Source of the DNA: Syntrophomonadaceae bacterium
GTDB lineage: Bacteria > Bacillota > PH28-bin88
DNA length: 64,000 bases
Direction of reading: 5' to 3'
Assembly: GCA_018333865.1 (NCBI GenBank)
Contig: JAGXSE010000009.1
Span: 218,155 to 282,154, forward strand
The notes beneath the pieces were generated by a model, which was not told the origin of the DNA, ran no database searches, and saw only the letters and a list, made by a program, of their open reading frames with translations. Within the stretch, counting starts at the first letter, position 1. Each line of letters opens with the position of its first letter. The position numbers were made by a program, and so were the translations under genes. Below are positions 17,557-25,509 of this stretch, in pieces.

Positions 17557-18123
17557 TCACTGCTCTAATTGCTTTGCCAGAAAACCGGCTGCGGTTTCGG
17601 CCAGCTTTAGTTCCATTTCACCCATTTTTATTCCCGGCTCCTTGGAGCAGAGGATCACCGCCCCAATCGGGTCGCCTTCTGCAATGATCGGAGCAATTAC
17701 CTCAGCGGTAAACTTGCACTGCTCCTCATCATCCACATCAATGGGACAATCTTTACAGGATATGTGCTCCCCAGGATTATTAATTAATACCGATTTGCGT
17801 TCCTCCATCACTCGCTCTACAGCTTGCCCGATAGGTTTATTTAAAAATTCTTTTTTGGGGGCGCCGGCTACAGCAATGATTGTGTCCCGATCGGCTATGC
17901 AGGCAATATGCCCGATAGCCTCGTACAAGGAATCTGCATACTCTTTAGCAAAATCGCCAAGTTCACCAATAGGTGAATATTTTTTTAGTATTACTTCTCC
18001 TTCGCGGTCAACGAAGATTTCGAGAGGATCTCCCTCGCGAATGCGCAACGTGCGCCGGATCTCTTTTGGGATTACAACCCGACCCAGGTCATCAATGCGC
18101 CGTACAATCCCTGTTGCCTTCAT
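17557..18123 (-). CDS. spoVT: Stage V sporulation protein T
   Basis: 188 residues, near the usual 178. Residues 1-50 are the AbrB-like swapped-hairpin DNA-binding domain (MKATGIVRRIDDLGRVVIPKEIRRTLRI). Residues about 60-185 form a GAF-like domain with a Cys pair in ISCKDCPIDVDDEEQC. In B. subtilis SpoVT is made in the forespore under sigma-G and tunes the forespore regulon. The ATG has AAAGGAGGGAAAACCGAAGAG upstream, and a good sigma-G promoter lies at 18174-18204. Confidence 0.95.
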   Translation of the reverse strand: MKATGIVRRIDDLGRVVIPKEIRRTLRIREGDPLEIFVDREGEVILKKYSPIGELGDFAKEYADSLYEAIGHIACIADRDTIIAVAGAPKKEFLNKPIGQAVERVMEERKSVLINNPGEHISCKDCPIDVDDEEQCKFTAEVIAPIIAEGDPIGAVILCSKEPGIKMGEMELKLAETAAGFLAKQLEQ

Positions 18124-18173
18124 CTCTTCGGTTTTCCCTCCTTTTCAGGGCATTTCAGGCCGACTCTCAATGT

Positions 18174-18204
18174 TAGTATATAACTCCGGGCAGCCATTTA
18201 TTCA
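18174..18204 (-). promoter_or_regulatory. Sigma-G promoter of spoVT
   Basis: On the minus strand TGAATA, an 18 bp spacer, then TATACTA. This matches the sigma-G consensus (-35 TGAATA, -10 CATACTA) at all but one position, 51 bp upstream of the start codon. B. subtilis spoVT is also a sigma-G gene. Confidence 0.75.
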
Positions 18205-18317
18205 TTTTTTTCCATAGGGCCTTAAAATTCTTGATGTAACCCCTCTTGCCTTCTTGTACCACTAATAGCATCCCCTGACAGCCCAACTCTATGCATGGCG
18301 CAATTTTTTTCGAGCAA

Positions 18318-18347
18318 TAAAAAAACGCCCCCATCGAATGGAGGCGT
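18318..18347 (-). terminator. Rho-independent terminator after the foldase gene
   Basis: On the minus strand ACGCCTCCATTCGATGGGGG-type stem (ACGCCTCC/GGGGGCGT) followed by TTTTTTTATTG, 7 bp past the stop at 18354. Confidence 0.85.
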
Positions 18348-18353
18348 GACAGG

Positions 18354-19340
18354 CTATTTTTTTTCGATCACGGCTTCCGACTTTAACTTCTCATAATAAT
18401 CGCTGAACACCTGGTTCTTTTTGTTGGCAAGGAGCATTCCTTCAACCTGGCCTTTCAGGTCGTCAAAGGAATCTCGCTTATCCTCAACCTTAATAATGTG
18501 ATAGCCGAAGGAAGACTTAACCGGTGTCTGACTGAAGGCACCCTTCTCCAATAAAAAGGCCCCGGCCACAAATTCCGGCACAAAATTAGGATCATCCCTG
18601 GTGAAAAAATGGTCCAGCAAACCGCCGGCAGCCGCCGAACCCGGATCTTCAGATTTTTCTTTGGCCATTGCCGCAAAATCGGCGCCTTTTTTCAGTTCTT
18701 GAATTGCTTTATTAGCTTTATCCAAGGCTTGTTTTATTTCTTCCTCAGTAGCTAATCCTTCCCGGGCCATAAACAGGATATGCCTGACTCTGATCTGGGT
18801 TAACCTGTCCCGGTTTTGCTCAAAGTACTCCTTTACTTCCTGCGGAGCAACAACGACAGGATCAGTGATCTTCTTGTACAGGGCATCCTGCCAAAGCACC
18901 ATCCGGATTTTTTCCTTCAATTTTTCCTCTGTCAGGTTCTGGGCTTTTAAAGCCTCCTGGTAGACTTCGGGCGGCATTCCAGCTTTAATGGATTTGAGTT
19001 GTTCCTCCACATCCTGATCAGCTACGGCAAGCCCTTCTTTCTTGGCTGCCTGGAGGAATAAGGCTTCCTCAATCAACTGGTCAAGAGCGTCTTTTCGTAT
19101 TTCCTCTAAAATAGGCTGATGCGCTGGACTGGTTAGATCAAGACCTTGCCTTGTTGCATAGTTCTTAAATTCCTCCATCCTTTCAGCCAACTGCCCCTCA
19201 GTTATAGCAACACCGTTTACAGTTGCTACTGCTCCCTTAGATCCGGTATTATTTGCCCTATGCCAGCTGTAGCCTATTGCCGCCAGGGAAACTAAAAGCA
19301 CAACAATTAGTATAATAGCCACTTTTTTGTACTTACCCAC
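18354..19340 (-). CDS. Membrane-anchored peptidyl-prolyl isomerase (PrsA/SurA type)
   Basis: About 328 residues from GTG 19340, which has GGAAGGCGGGG upstream and yields a clean signal anchor (KYKKVAIILIVVLLVSLAAIG). Residues about 35-165 are a SurA N-like chaperone domain starting VATVNGVAITEGQLAERM. Residues about 185-290 are a parvulin (PpiC) domain with VRHILFMA, GADFAAMAKEKSEDPGSAAAGG and FGYHIIKVED. It folds exported proteins outside the membrane. No lipobox cysteine is visible, so it is anchored by its N-terminal helix, unlike the PrsA lipoprotein. It follows mfd directly. Confidence 0.92.
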   Translation of the reverse strand: MGKYKKVAIILIVVLLVSLAAIGYSWHRANNTGSKGAVATVNGVAITEGQLAERMEEFKNYATRQGLDLTSPAHQPILEEIRKDALDQLIEEALFLQAAKKEGLAVADQDVEEQLKSIKAGMPPEVYQEALKAQNLTEEKLKEKIRMVLWQDALYKKITDPVVVAPQEVKEYFEQNRDRLTQIRVRHILFMAREGLATEEEIKQALDKANKAIQELKKGADFAAMAKEKSEDPGSAAAGGLLDHFFTRDDPNFVPEFVAGAFLLEKGAFSQTPVKSSFGYHIIKVEDKRDSFDDLKGQVEGMLLANKKNQVFSDYYEKLKSEAVIEKK

Positions 19341-19436
19341 AAGACCCCGCCTTCCTAATATTAAAAAACCTTGATCACAGTGAGCTACCTTTGCATTATT
19401 TGGCTCTAAGCTCATCCCATTATAACAGCACTGCCG

Positions 19437-22400
19437 CTAGCCGGCAAGGAGATTTATCTCTTTGAGAACACTTTCCACCAGCAGTAACAGTTCCAGCTGT
19501 GGGATGCCGGCTGTTCTGATGGAAACAATTAGCCCCCCGGCAGTAGAAAAGGATAAGCGTTTAGGAAACAAAGCCGCAAGCCGCATCAGCTTATCTCCCC
19601 TAAGCTTAGATGAAGGACCGAATACCAGCTGGACCTCCCCTTTTTGCTGCTCCACCCGGGCTATTTCGATCGCCTTAGCCAAAGCCTTGACGCGGCCCAT
19701 AGCCATCAAATTGCGCACTTCCTTGGGAGCAGGACCAAAGCGATCCTCGGTTTCAGCCTCCAGGAACACCACCTCTTCCAGATTCTCTGCAGCCATCAAG
19801 CGCTGGTACACTTCGATTTTCAGCTGGGATTCCCGAATATACCCATCGGGGATATAGGCACTTACGCTGAGCTCCACTACCGGACCGGCAGGCTCCTGGC
19901 CGTGCTTAGGCTCTGTCGCCAGACCCTTGGCCTGCCGCAGCTCTTTGACGGCCTCCTCCAGGAGCTGGCAGTAAAGTTCAAACCCGACGGCCATCATATG
20001 GCCGTGTTGTTCCGAACCTAAAATATTGCCGGCACCCCGGATTTCCAGGTCCCGCATGGCTAACTTAAAACCGGAACCAAATTCGGTAAATTCCCGGATC
20101 GCCGACAGCCGCTTCTCGGCCTGTTCGCTTAATACCCGATCCTTCCGGTAAGTAAAATAGGCGTAAGCCAACCGGTTGGTCCGGCCTACCCGCCCCCTGA
20201 GCTGATAAAGCTGGGACAGGCCAAGGTGGTCTGCTTCGTCGACAATCAGGGTGTTGACATTGCTGATGTCCAGACCGTTTTCCACAATGGAGGTGCAGAC
20301 CAGGACATCAATATGGCCATCCATAAAGTCCAGCATTACCCGCTCAAGAAGCTCCTCTTTCATCTGTCCATGAGCCACCGCAATCCGGGCATCCGGCAGC
20401 AGCTCTTGCAGGTGCCTGGCCACCCGTTCCATGTCCAGGATCCGGTTATGGACAAAGAAAACCTGGCCTCCTCTGGCCAATTCCCGGCGGATGGCCTCTC
20501 GCACCAATTCGGGGCTGTATTCCACCACATAGGTCTGCACCGGAAACCGATCTTCCGGCGGGGTTTCGATCACGCTGATGTCCCGCACCCCGATCATGGA
20601 CATATAGAGGGTCCGGGGGATAGGAGTAGCTGTCAGAGTAAGCACATCAACATGATGGCAAAGCTGTTTCAACCGTTCTTTATGGGCAACGCCAAACCGC
20701 TGTTCCTCGTCCACTACCACTAAGCCAAGGTTTTTAAATTTTACATCGGCAGATAAAAGACGATGGGTGCCGATAACAATATCAATAGTGCCCAACTTCA
20801 GTCCTTTGACGGTTTCTTCCTGCTCCTTTTGGCTCCGAAAGCGGGATAACAGCCCCAAAGAAACAGGGAAGGCTTCCATTCGCTCTTTAAAGGTATGATA
20901 GTGCTGTTGGGCCAGGATTGTGGTTGGGACAAGCAGTGCTACCTGTTTACCGTCCATCACTGCTTTGAAAGCCGCCCGCAGGGCCACTTCTGTTTTGCCA
21001 TACCCCACATCACCGCATAGAAGGCGGTCCATAGCCCGGGAAGATTCCATGTCTTTTTTTGCTGCTTCAATAGCCCGCAGCTGATCGGGAGTTTCGGTAT
21101 AGGGAAACATGGCCTCAAAATCCCGCTGCCAGACCGTGTCCGGTGAAAATCTGTAACCAACAGCAGCCTCCCGGGCGGCATATAGAGCAAGAAGGTCATT
21201 CGCCATAGCCTGAACCGATTCTTTTACCTTTTTCTTAGTCCTGGCCCACTCATTGCCTCCCAGCCGGTTTAACTTGGGACCATGGCCCTCTCCCCCGATA
21301 TACTTTTGAATTGAAGAGATCTGCTCTGTCGGCACATAAAGGCGGTCTTCCCCCGCATACTGCACCACCAGATAGTCCTTGTCTATACCGCCGGCCTCCA
21401 GCTTTTCGATGCCCCGGTAACGCCCAATGCCGTGCTGGACATGGACCACATAGTCTCCCACCTTAAGGTCGGCAAAAGCAGCGATGCGGGAACCTTCTTT
21501 AAAGGACCGGCGGGGCCTTTGGCGCTTTTGGCGGCCGAACATCTCGCTGTCGCTGATCATGACCAGTTTCCAAGGGGAAATTTCAAAGCCCTTGGATAGA
21601 GTATCCCAAAGAATAATTACCTGGCCCGGCAAGGGGCGGGCAGCCAGGTTCTCGACAACTGAGGCTTCCACGCCGTAATCCCACAAGGTATCTCGCAGCA
21701 AGGCCGCCCGCTTTTCATCGCCGGCAAGCAAGAGCACTGAATTCTTTGCCTGCCGCCAGTTTTTCAGTTCTTCCGCCAGCAATTCTGTTTTTCCCATAAA
21801 TGGGTGCATTGCCTTGACGCTCATGCCGAGAGTATTCTGGGGGTTTAAGCCGGGAACCGCTTTAGGAAGAACTGAAAAACAGATCAAGGGCCGGCCTCTG
21901 ACCATATCCATCATCTGAGAAAAATCGAGCCGGTGTTCAGCTTGAAGAGGCAGGGCGGCGCCTGTTTCCAGCAGATGACTGAAAAACTCCCCCGCTTCCA
22001 TAGCAGACTGAGTTAAGGCTTCCTTGACCCGCCCCGGTTCCTCCACTGCGACTACCGGGCGGGAAGAAAAGTAGTCCCACAGGTCCGCAGGCTGAGGGTA
22101 TAACAAATGCCGGAATTGGTCCAGTCCCTCATTCCAGACCCCTGCCGCAAGCTGCTCAAGGTACCCGGCAGTCTTTTCTTCCAGCCGCCAGGCTGCTTCC
22201 TGGGAGCCTCTTTTGAGGAGCCGTTTAACCTGCTGGGCTGCATCTTGAGCTAAACGGGCCCGGCACCGGGTGATCGCTTCGGGAGTCAGGAATACCTCCC
22301 GAGCAGGGTTAATAGCAGCCTCGCGCAGGTTTTCCATAGAACACTGGGAAACAGGGTCAAATACACGGATAGATTCGACCTCGTCATCAAAGAACTCGAT

Positions 22401-22958
22401 CCGGTAGGGGTGGGGGCTGGTAAAAGGAAAGACATCAATAATGCCGCCCCGTACGCTGAAGCACCCCGGAATCTCCACCACCTCTGCCCGCTGGTACCCC
22501 AGGAATACCAGTCCGGCTAGAAGAGAATCCCATTCCATCCTTTGGTTTAAGGCAAGCTGCAGAACTGCTTCTTTCCACTGAACAGGAGGCATTAAGGGCT
22601 GCATCAGGGCTGCGGCCGGCAAGGCCAGAAACCTGACCCGGCCGGCTAACACCCCTTCTAAAACCGAAATTCGCTGGGCAGCCAGGTCTGAACTTTTGGC
22701 ATATACCTCGCATGGCAGAATTTCATAAGGCGGCAGGTAGCCGGACTCTCCGTTGGACAGAAAAAAATTCATATCCAAAGATAACCTTTTTGCCTCTTCC
22801 AGCCCGGGGGTAATGGCTACCAGAGGCGCACCGGTCACCTCCATAATTCCCGCTAACCAAAGGGCGATCTGGGAACCGGAAAGGCCGGATACAGACTGAG
22901 TGTAGTTCCTGTCAATCCCCTCCTGGAGAGAAGCGAAAGCCGGAGTTCCTATTATCAA
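19437..22958 (-). CDS. mfd: Transcription-repair coupling factor Mfd
   Basis: 1173 residues, the full family length. The N-terminal UvrB-like region is followed by the RNA polymerase-interaction domain (VGDYVVHVQHGIGRYRGIE, about 500), then superfamily 2 helicase motifs: Walker A LCGDVGYGKTEVALRA, DEEQ box VVVDEEQRFG, TATPIPRTLYM and LRGRVGR. A C-terminal TRCF domain ends the chain. It removes RNA polymerase stalled at lesions and recruits UvrA. The start appears to be TTG 22958 with a weak AGGGAC upstream. Its position between pth and spoVT matches B. subtilis. Confidence 0.97.
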   Translation of the reverse strand: MIIGTPAFASLQEGIDRNYTQSVSGLSGSQIALWLAGIMEVTGAPLVAITPGLEEAKRLSLDMNFFLSNGESGYLPPYEILPCEVYAKSSDLAAQRISVLEGVLAGRVRFLALPAAALMQPLMPPVQWKEAVLQLALNQRMEWDSLLAGLVFLGYQRAEVVEIPGCFSVRGGIIDVFPFTSPHPYRIEFFDDEVESIRVFDPVSQCSMENLREAAINPAREVFLTPEAITRCRARLAQDAAQQVKRLLKRGSQEAAWRLEEKTAGYLEQLAAGVWNEGLDQFRHLLYPQPADLWDYFSSRPVVAVEEPGRVKEALTQSAMEAGEFFSHLLETGAALPLQAEHRLDFSQMMDMVRGRPLICFSVLPKAVPGLNPQNTLGMSVKAMHPFMGKTELLAEELKNWRQAKNSVLLLAGDEKRAALLRDTLWDYGVEASVVENLAARPLPGQVIILWDTLSKGFEISPWKLVMISDSEMFGRQKRQRPRRSFKEGSRIAAFADLKVGDYVVHVQHGIGRYRGIEKLEAGGIDKDYLVVQYAGEDRLYVPTEQISSIQKYIGGEGHGPKLNRLGGNEWARTKKKVKESVQAMANDLLALYAAREAAVGYRFSPDTVWQRDFEAMFPYTETPDQLRAIEAAKKDMESSRAMDRLLCGDVGYGKTEVALRAAFKAVMDGKQVALLVPTTILAQQHYHTFKERMEAFPVSLGLLSRFRSQKEQEETVKGLKLGTIDIVIGTHRLLSADVKFKNLGLVVVDEEQRFGVAHKERLKQLCHHVDVLTLTATPIPRTLYMSMIGVRDISVIETPPEDRFPVQTYVVEYSPELVREAIRRELARGGQVFFVHNRILDMERVARHLQELLPDARIAVAHGQMKEELLERVMLDFMDGHIDVLVCTSIVENGLDISNVNTLIVDEADHLGLSQLYQLRGRVGRTNRLAYAYFTYRKDRVLSEQAEKRLSAIREFTEFGSGFKLAMRDLEIRGAGNILGSEQHGHMMAVGFELYCQLLEEAVKELRQAKGLATEPKHGQEPAGPVVELSVSAYIPDGYIRESQLKIEVYQRLMAAENLEEVVFLEAETEDRFGPAPKEVRNLMAMGRVKALAKAIEIARVEQQKGEVQLVFGPSSKLRGDKLMRLAALFPKRLSFSTAGGLIVSIRTAGIPQLELLLLVESVLKEINLLAG

Positions 22959-23199
22959 TTGAATCAGTCCCTGATGGCGGATTTAAGTCACCCCCAAAAA
23001 TTTAAAAATCATATAAATAATCAGACAAACCCAAATAACGGGCGCCCGGGTAGGACCCCCACATCAAGGGTTTTTTAATATAAAACAGAAAGCCGGATAG
23101 CTGTATAAATTATATGCCTGTCATATAGTTCAGTCAACCTCAAGGTTTAAAAATACATCATAATTACCTTTAATATTCTTCCGCAACATGGAAGCTATT
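22959..23199. other. Intergenic stretch upstream of mfd
   Basis: 241 bp, AT-rich, without a plausible reading frame. A GC-rich inverted GGGCGCCC lies near 23040, followed by a plus-strand GGGTTTTTTAAT. I see no clear promoter. Confidence 0.4.
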
Positions 23200-23589
23200 T
23201 CATATTCTCCCCGTCTGCGCCAGCACCCAGCGGTTCCAAGCCAGGTGAGCAGCTGTTGCGGCTGCCCATCCTCCCGGCCAAAAGCCGGTAATTCCGGTAA
23301 CATACAAAGCTACGGCGCCGAAGGCCGCATGGCCGGCTACTGCAACTAACCCGGCAGTCAATCCCGGCAGCCTTACCCCGCTCCTGAGTTCATAAGCCAT
23401 TTCCATCAGACCGAAGACAAGATGCACCGGCCAGATCGGTACTGCCGCTGCAACAGCAAGGCCGGTCTTTAGCATTTCTTCCACTGCAGGCACCAAAAAA
23501 AGGATCGCCCGGTTGCCAAAGCGGCTGATCAGCCAGCGGTTAACCGCAAAAGCCAGAGCCGCCGCTAAACTTCCAACTAATATCAGCAT
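23200..23589 (-). CDS. Very small PrsW-like intramembrane protease homologue
   Basis: 129 residues, almost entirely membrane segments (about 1-20, 28-50, 52-65, 78-100 and 105-125). Four spaced motifs match the PrsW (M82) pattern: E37-E38-x-x-K41, F59-G60-x-x-E63, H87 and H115-x-x-x-N119. PrsW of B. subtilis (about 218 residues) starts cleavage of the anti-sigma factor RsiW. This protein is much shorter and lacks extra loops. It lies between pth and mfd on the same strand. If active it would cleave a membrane protein; no anti-sigma factor is encoded nearby. The family call rests on motifs alone. Confidence 0.55.
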   Translation of the reverse strand: MLILVGSLAAALAFAVNRWLISRFGNRAILFLVPAVEEMLKTGLAVAAAVPIWPVHLVFGLMEMAYELRSGVRLPGLTAGLVAVAGHAAFGAVALYVTGITGFWPGGWAAATAAHLAWNRWVLAQTGRI

Positions 23590-23672
23590 TGAAACGCTCC
23601 CTCCGCCCCCAAAAGACCCCTTAACCCGGAAGAAATTCAGGCCGAAGGACCTCGCAATGACTCACTGCGATC

Positions 23673-24257
23673 TTATTTTCCTTGTTGGTCAGGCCGCCAC
23701 GGGTTATACTTATTCATAACCTCATCAACATCCTTTTGCAGCAGTTCATTCAGGGCGTCCACGGCCACCGGCAGAACCTGGCGCATAATCCCCCATTCTT
23801 CTTGGCTGAAGTCAGCGAGAACATAATCCGCCACAGCCCATTTTGCCGGAGGCCTGCCAATGCCCAACTTCAGGCGAATAAAATTACCAGCACCCAAATG
23901 CTCAATAATCGAAGCAATTCCCCGGTGGCCGCCGGCCCCGCCTTTTGGCCTTATTCTCAACCGCCCTGGTTCTAAGTCCAGGTCGTCGGAAACCACTATT
24001 AATGAGCCCGGTTCCACCCCATACCATCTGAGCAGGGGAGCTACTGCTGTTCCGCTTAAGTTCATGAAAGTTTGGGGCTTGCAGAGCACCACCCTGATCC
24101 CCTCCAGCCGGCCCTCACCGATCAAGGCCCCGTGTTTTGTCCGGCTAACAGGGATACTTAGCCGGTCTGCCAGAAGATCCAGGGCCATAAAGCCCACATT
24201 GTGTTTGCTCGTCTCATAACGGGACCCAGGGTTGCCCAGGCCAACTACCATCTTCAT
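23673..24257 (-). CDS. pth: Peptidyl-tRNA hydrolase
   Basis: 194 residues, standard length. MKMVVGLGNPGSRYETSKHNVGFMALD carries the active-site Asn and His region. FMNLSGTAV and VVSDDLDLEPGRLRIRPKGGAGGHRG complete the signature. It releases tRNA from peptidyl-tRNA dropped by ribosomes. In B. subtilis the order is prs-ctc-pth-mfd; here the germination operon lies between pth and prs, and ctc is absent. Confidence 0.97.
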   Translation of the reverse strand: MKMVVGLGNPGSRYETSKHNVGFMALDLLADRLSIPVSRTKHGALIGEGRLEGIRVVLCKPQTFMNLSGTAVAPLLRWYGVEPGSLIVVSDDLDLEPGRLRIRPKGGAGGHRGIASIIEHLGAGNFIRLKLGIGRPPAKWAVADYVLADFSQEEWGIMRQVLPVAVDALNELLQKDVDEVMNKYNPWRPDQQGK

Positions 24258-24331
24258 CCAGGCCTCCCCCTATCTTCCTCATTTTTCTTCCTCATTATAC
24301 AATAGGAGGCCGTGGGAATCAGTAAATTGCC

Positions 24332-24598
24332 CTAGAAAAGAATAAAATAATAGGCCTGCACTGTCAGGTAGCCCAGGGCTCCGATGCCCAGGTAAACCCA
24401 TCCGCCAAGGCGGGCGATTTTGGCTTCCCGCTCTAACTGGCGTTCCGCCAACCCCCGGGCTACCATAAAGGTTGACCAGAGCCAGACAATTACCAGCAGC
24501 CCTAAAAAAGTCCAATCGAACCTGGCTTCCAAAACCCGCATCACTGCATCTGCCGGTGGCAGGGATAAATTAAGATTAAAAGGCAAAGCCTCCACCAC
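24332..24598 (-). CDS. Small two-helix membrane protein of unknown function
   Basis: 88 residues with two hydrophobic helices (about 28-47 and 66-86) joined by a charged linker (RQLEREAKIARLGG). I cannot assign a function. It is the last gene in a minus-strand run that starts with the germinant receptor genes and is separated from the 155-residue membrane protein by a repeat element. Small membrane proteins of this sort are frequent beside ger operons in Clostridia, but no role is established. Confidence 0.55.
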   Translation of the reverse strand: MVEALPFNLNLSLPPADAVMRVLEARFDWTFLGLLVIVWLWSTFMVARGLAERQLEREAKIARLGGWVYLGIGALGYLTVQAYYFILF

Positions 24599-24606
24599 CT
24601 TTAGGT

Positions 24607-24787
24607 AGACAAGGGGACGGTTCTCCTGTCTTCAGATTGATCTGAATGATCCTAATTAAATACTATCAAGGCACGAGGTACTCAAGATAGTTCACAGCCA
24701 CGTAGTGTTTTTAAACTATAGCTTGGATAAGTCTTCGAGAGCGCAATGCCTCAGACAAGAGCAGACAAGAGAACCGTCCCCTTGTCT
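24607..24787. repeat. 180 bp element with 25 bp terminal inverted repeats (copy A)
   Basis: The ends read AGACAAGGGGACGGTTCTC plus cTGTCT and its inverse. The interior is nearly identical to copy B at 25325-25501, in the same orientation. It contains ACTATC...GATAGT and other internal pairings and has no open frame, giving a MITE- or REP-like, non-autonomous element. It lies within 4 bp of the stop of the gene at 24791. Confidence 0.85.
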
Positions 24788-24790
24788 TCC

Positions 24791-25258
24791 TTAGCGCCCG
24801 CCGGCAGCAATCCTGCCGGCATGCATCACCCGGTAAAGGACAACCACCAGGCCAAAGTAGGCTAACCCCAGGAAAAAGGTAAAAAGCAGGTCCCAGCCGG
24901 TAAAGGTGACCAGACCCAAAAAAAGCAAACCCCAGTCGATCAGGAGCAATAACCCTGCAAAAGCACTGACATAAAAGGCCCGTTCGCCGGCTCCCCCAGG
25001 CAAATACTGGGCAAAAAGGATCACCAGGGCGGTATAGGCTACCGGCAGGAACAGTGGAATTCCGGCAATAGAAGGAAAAACAGGTGCGAACCGCCATAAG
25101 TCAAGGAAAGTTGAACCAACCAACTGGATTCCAAAACTCAAGGCCAGCCCTCCGGCCAGGCCAAGGGGAAAAAACTTTTTAATATTGTCCCGGGAAACGA
25201 AATAATAAGCTGCCAGCCAGACCAGAAGAGCTATAGCCGGCCAAATTATCCACATCAT
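24791..25258 (-). CDS. Multi-spanning membrane protein of unknown function
   Basis: 155 residues with about five membrane helices (roughly 2-20, 30-50, 62-85, 95-112 and 117-140) and a short basic C-terminus. I do not recognise a catalytic motif. It is sandwiched between two copies of the same 180 bp repeat, downstream of the GerAC-like gene. It could be an accessory of the germinant receptor or simply cargo between the repeats. Confidence 0.6.
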   Translation of the reverse strand: MMWIIWPAIALLVWLAAYYFVSRDNIKKFFPLGLAGGLALSFGIQLVGSTFLDLWRFAPVFPSIAGIPLFLPVAYTALVILFAQYLPGGAGERAFYVSAFAGLLLLIDWGLLFLGLVTFTGWDLLFTFFLGLAYFGLVVVLYRVMHAGRIAAGGR

Positions 25259-25324
25259 TCAGGTCAACTCCTTAACAACATTTGCGCATTTTGTCAACCG
25301 CGCTAGCAAGTCACGGGGAGACAT

Positions 25325-25501
25325 GGGGACGGTTCTCCTGTCTTTCTCCTGTCTTTAGATTGTTCAGAATGACCCTAAATTAAATACTATCAAGGCACGA
25401 GGTACTCCAGATAGTTCACAGCCACGTAGTGTTTTTACACTATAGCTTGGATAAGTCTTCGAGAGCACAATGCCTCAGACAAGAGAACCGTCCCCTTGTC
25501 T
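25325..25501. repeat. 180 bp element with terminal inverted repeats (copy B)
   Basis: A direct copy of the element at 24607-24787. It starts GGGGACGGTTCTCCTGTCT and ends with the inverse, AGACAAGAGAACCGTCCCC followed by TTGTCT. It differs by a small tandem duplication of CTCCTGTCTT near the left end. The right end lies 9 bp from the GerAC-like stop. Confidence 0.85.
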
Positions 25502-25509
25502 ACCCTTGT

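Noticed and set aside
24279..25097. Open frames overlapping the small membrane genes (for example 24711-25097)
   Set aside because: They run in other frames across the repeat element and the membrane genes, without ribosome sites.
24607..25501. CRISPR-like or phage attachment origin for the two 180 bp repeats
   Set aside because: There are only two copies, each with terminal inverted repeats, spaced by a gene, with no regular spacers or integrase.
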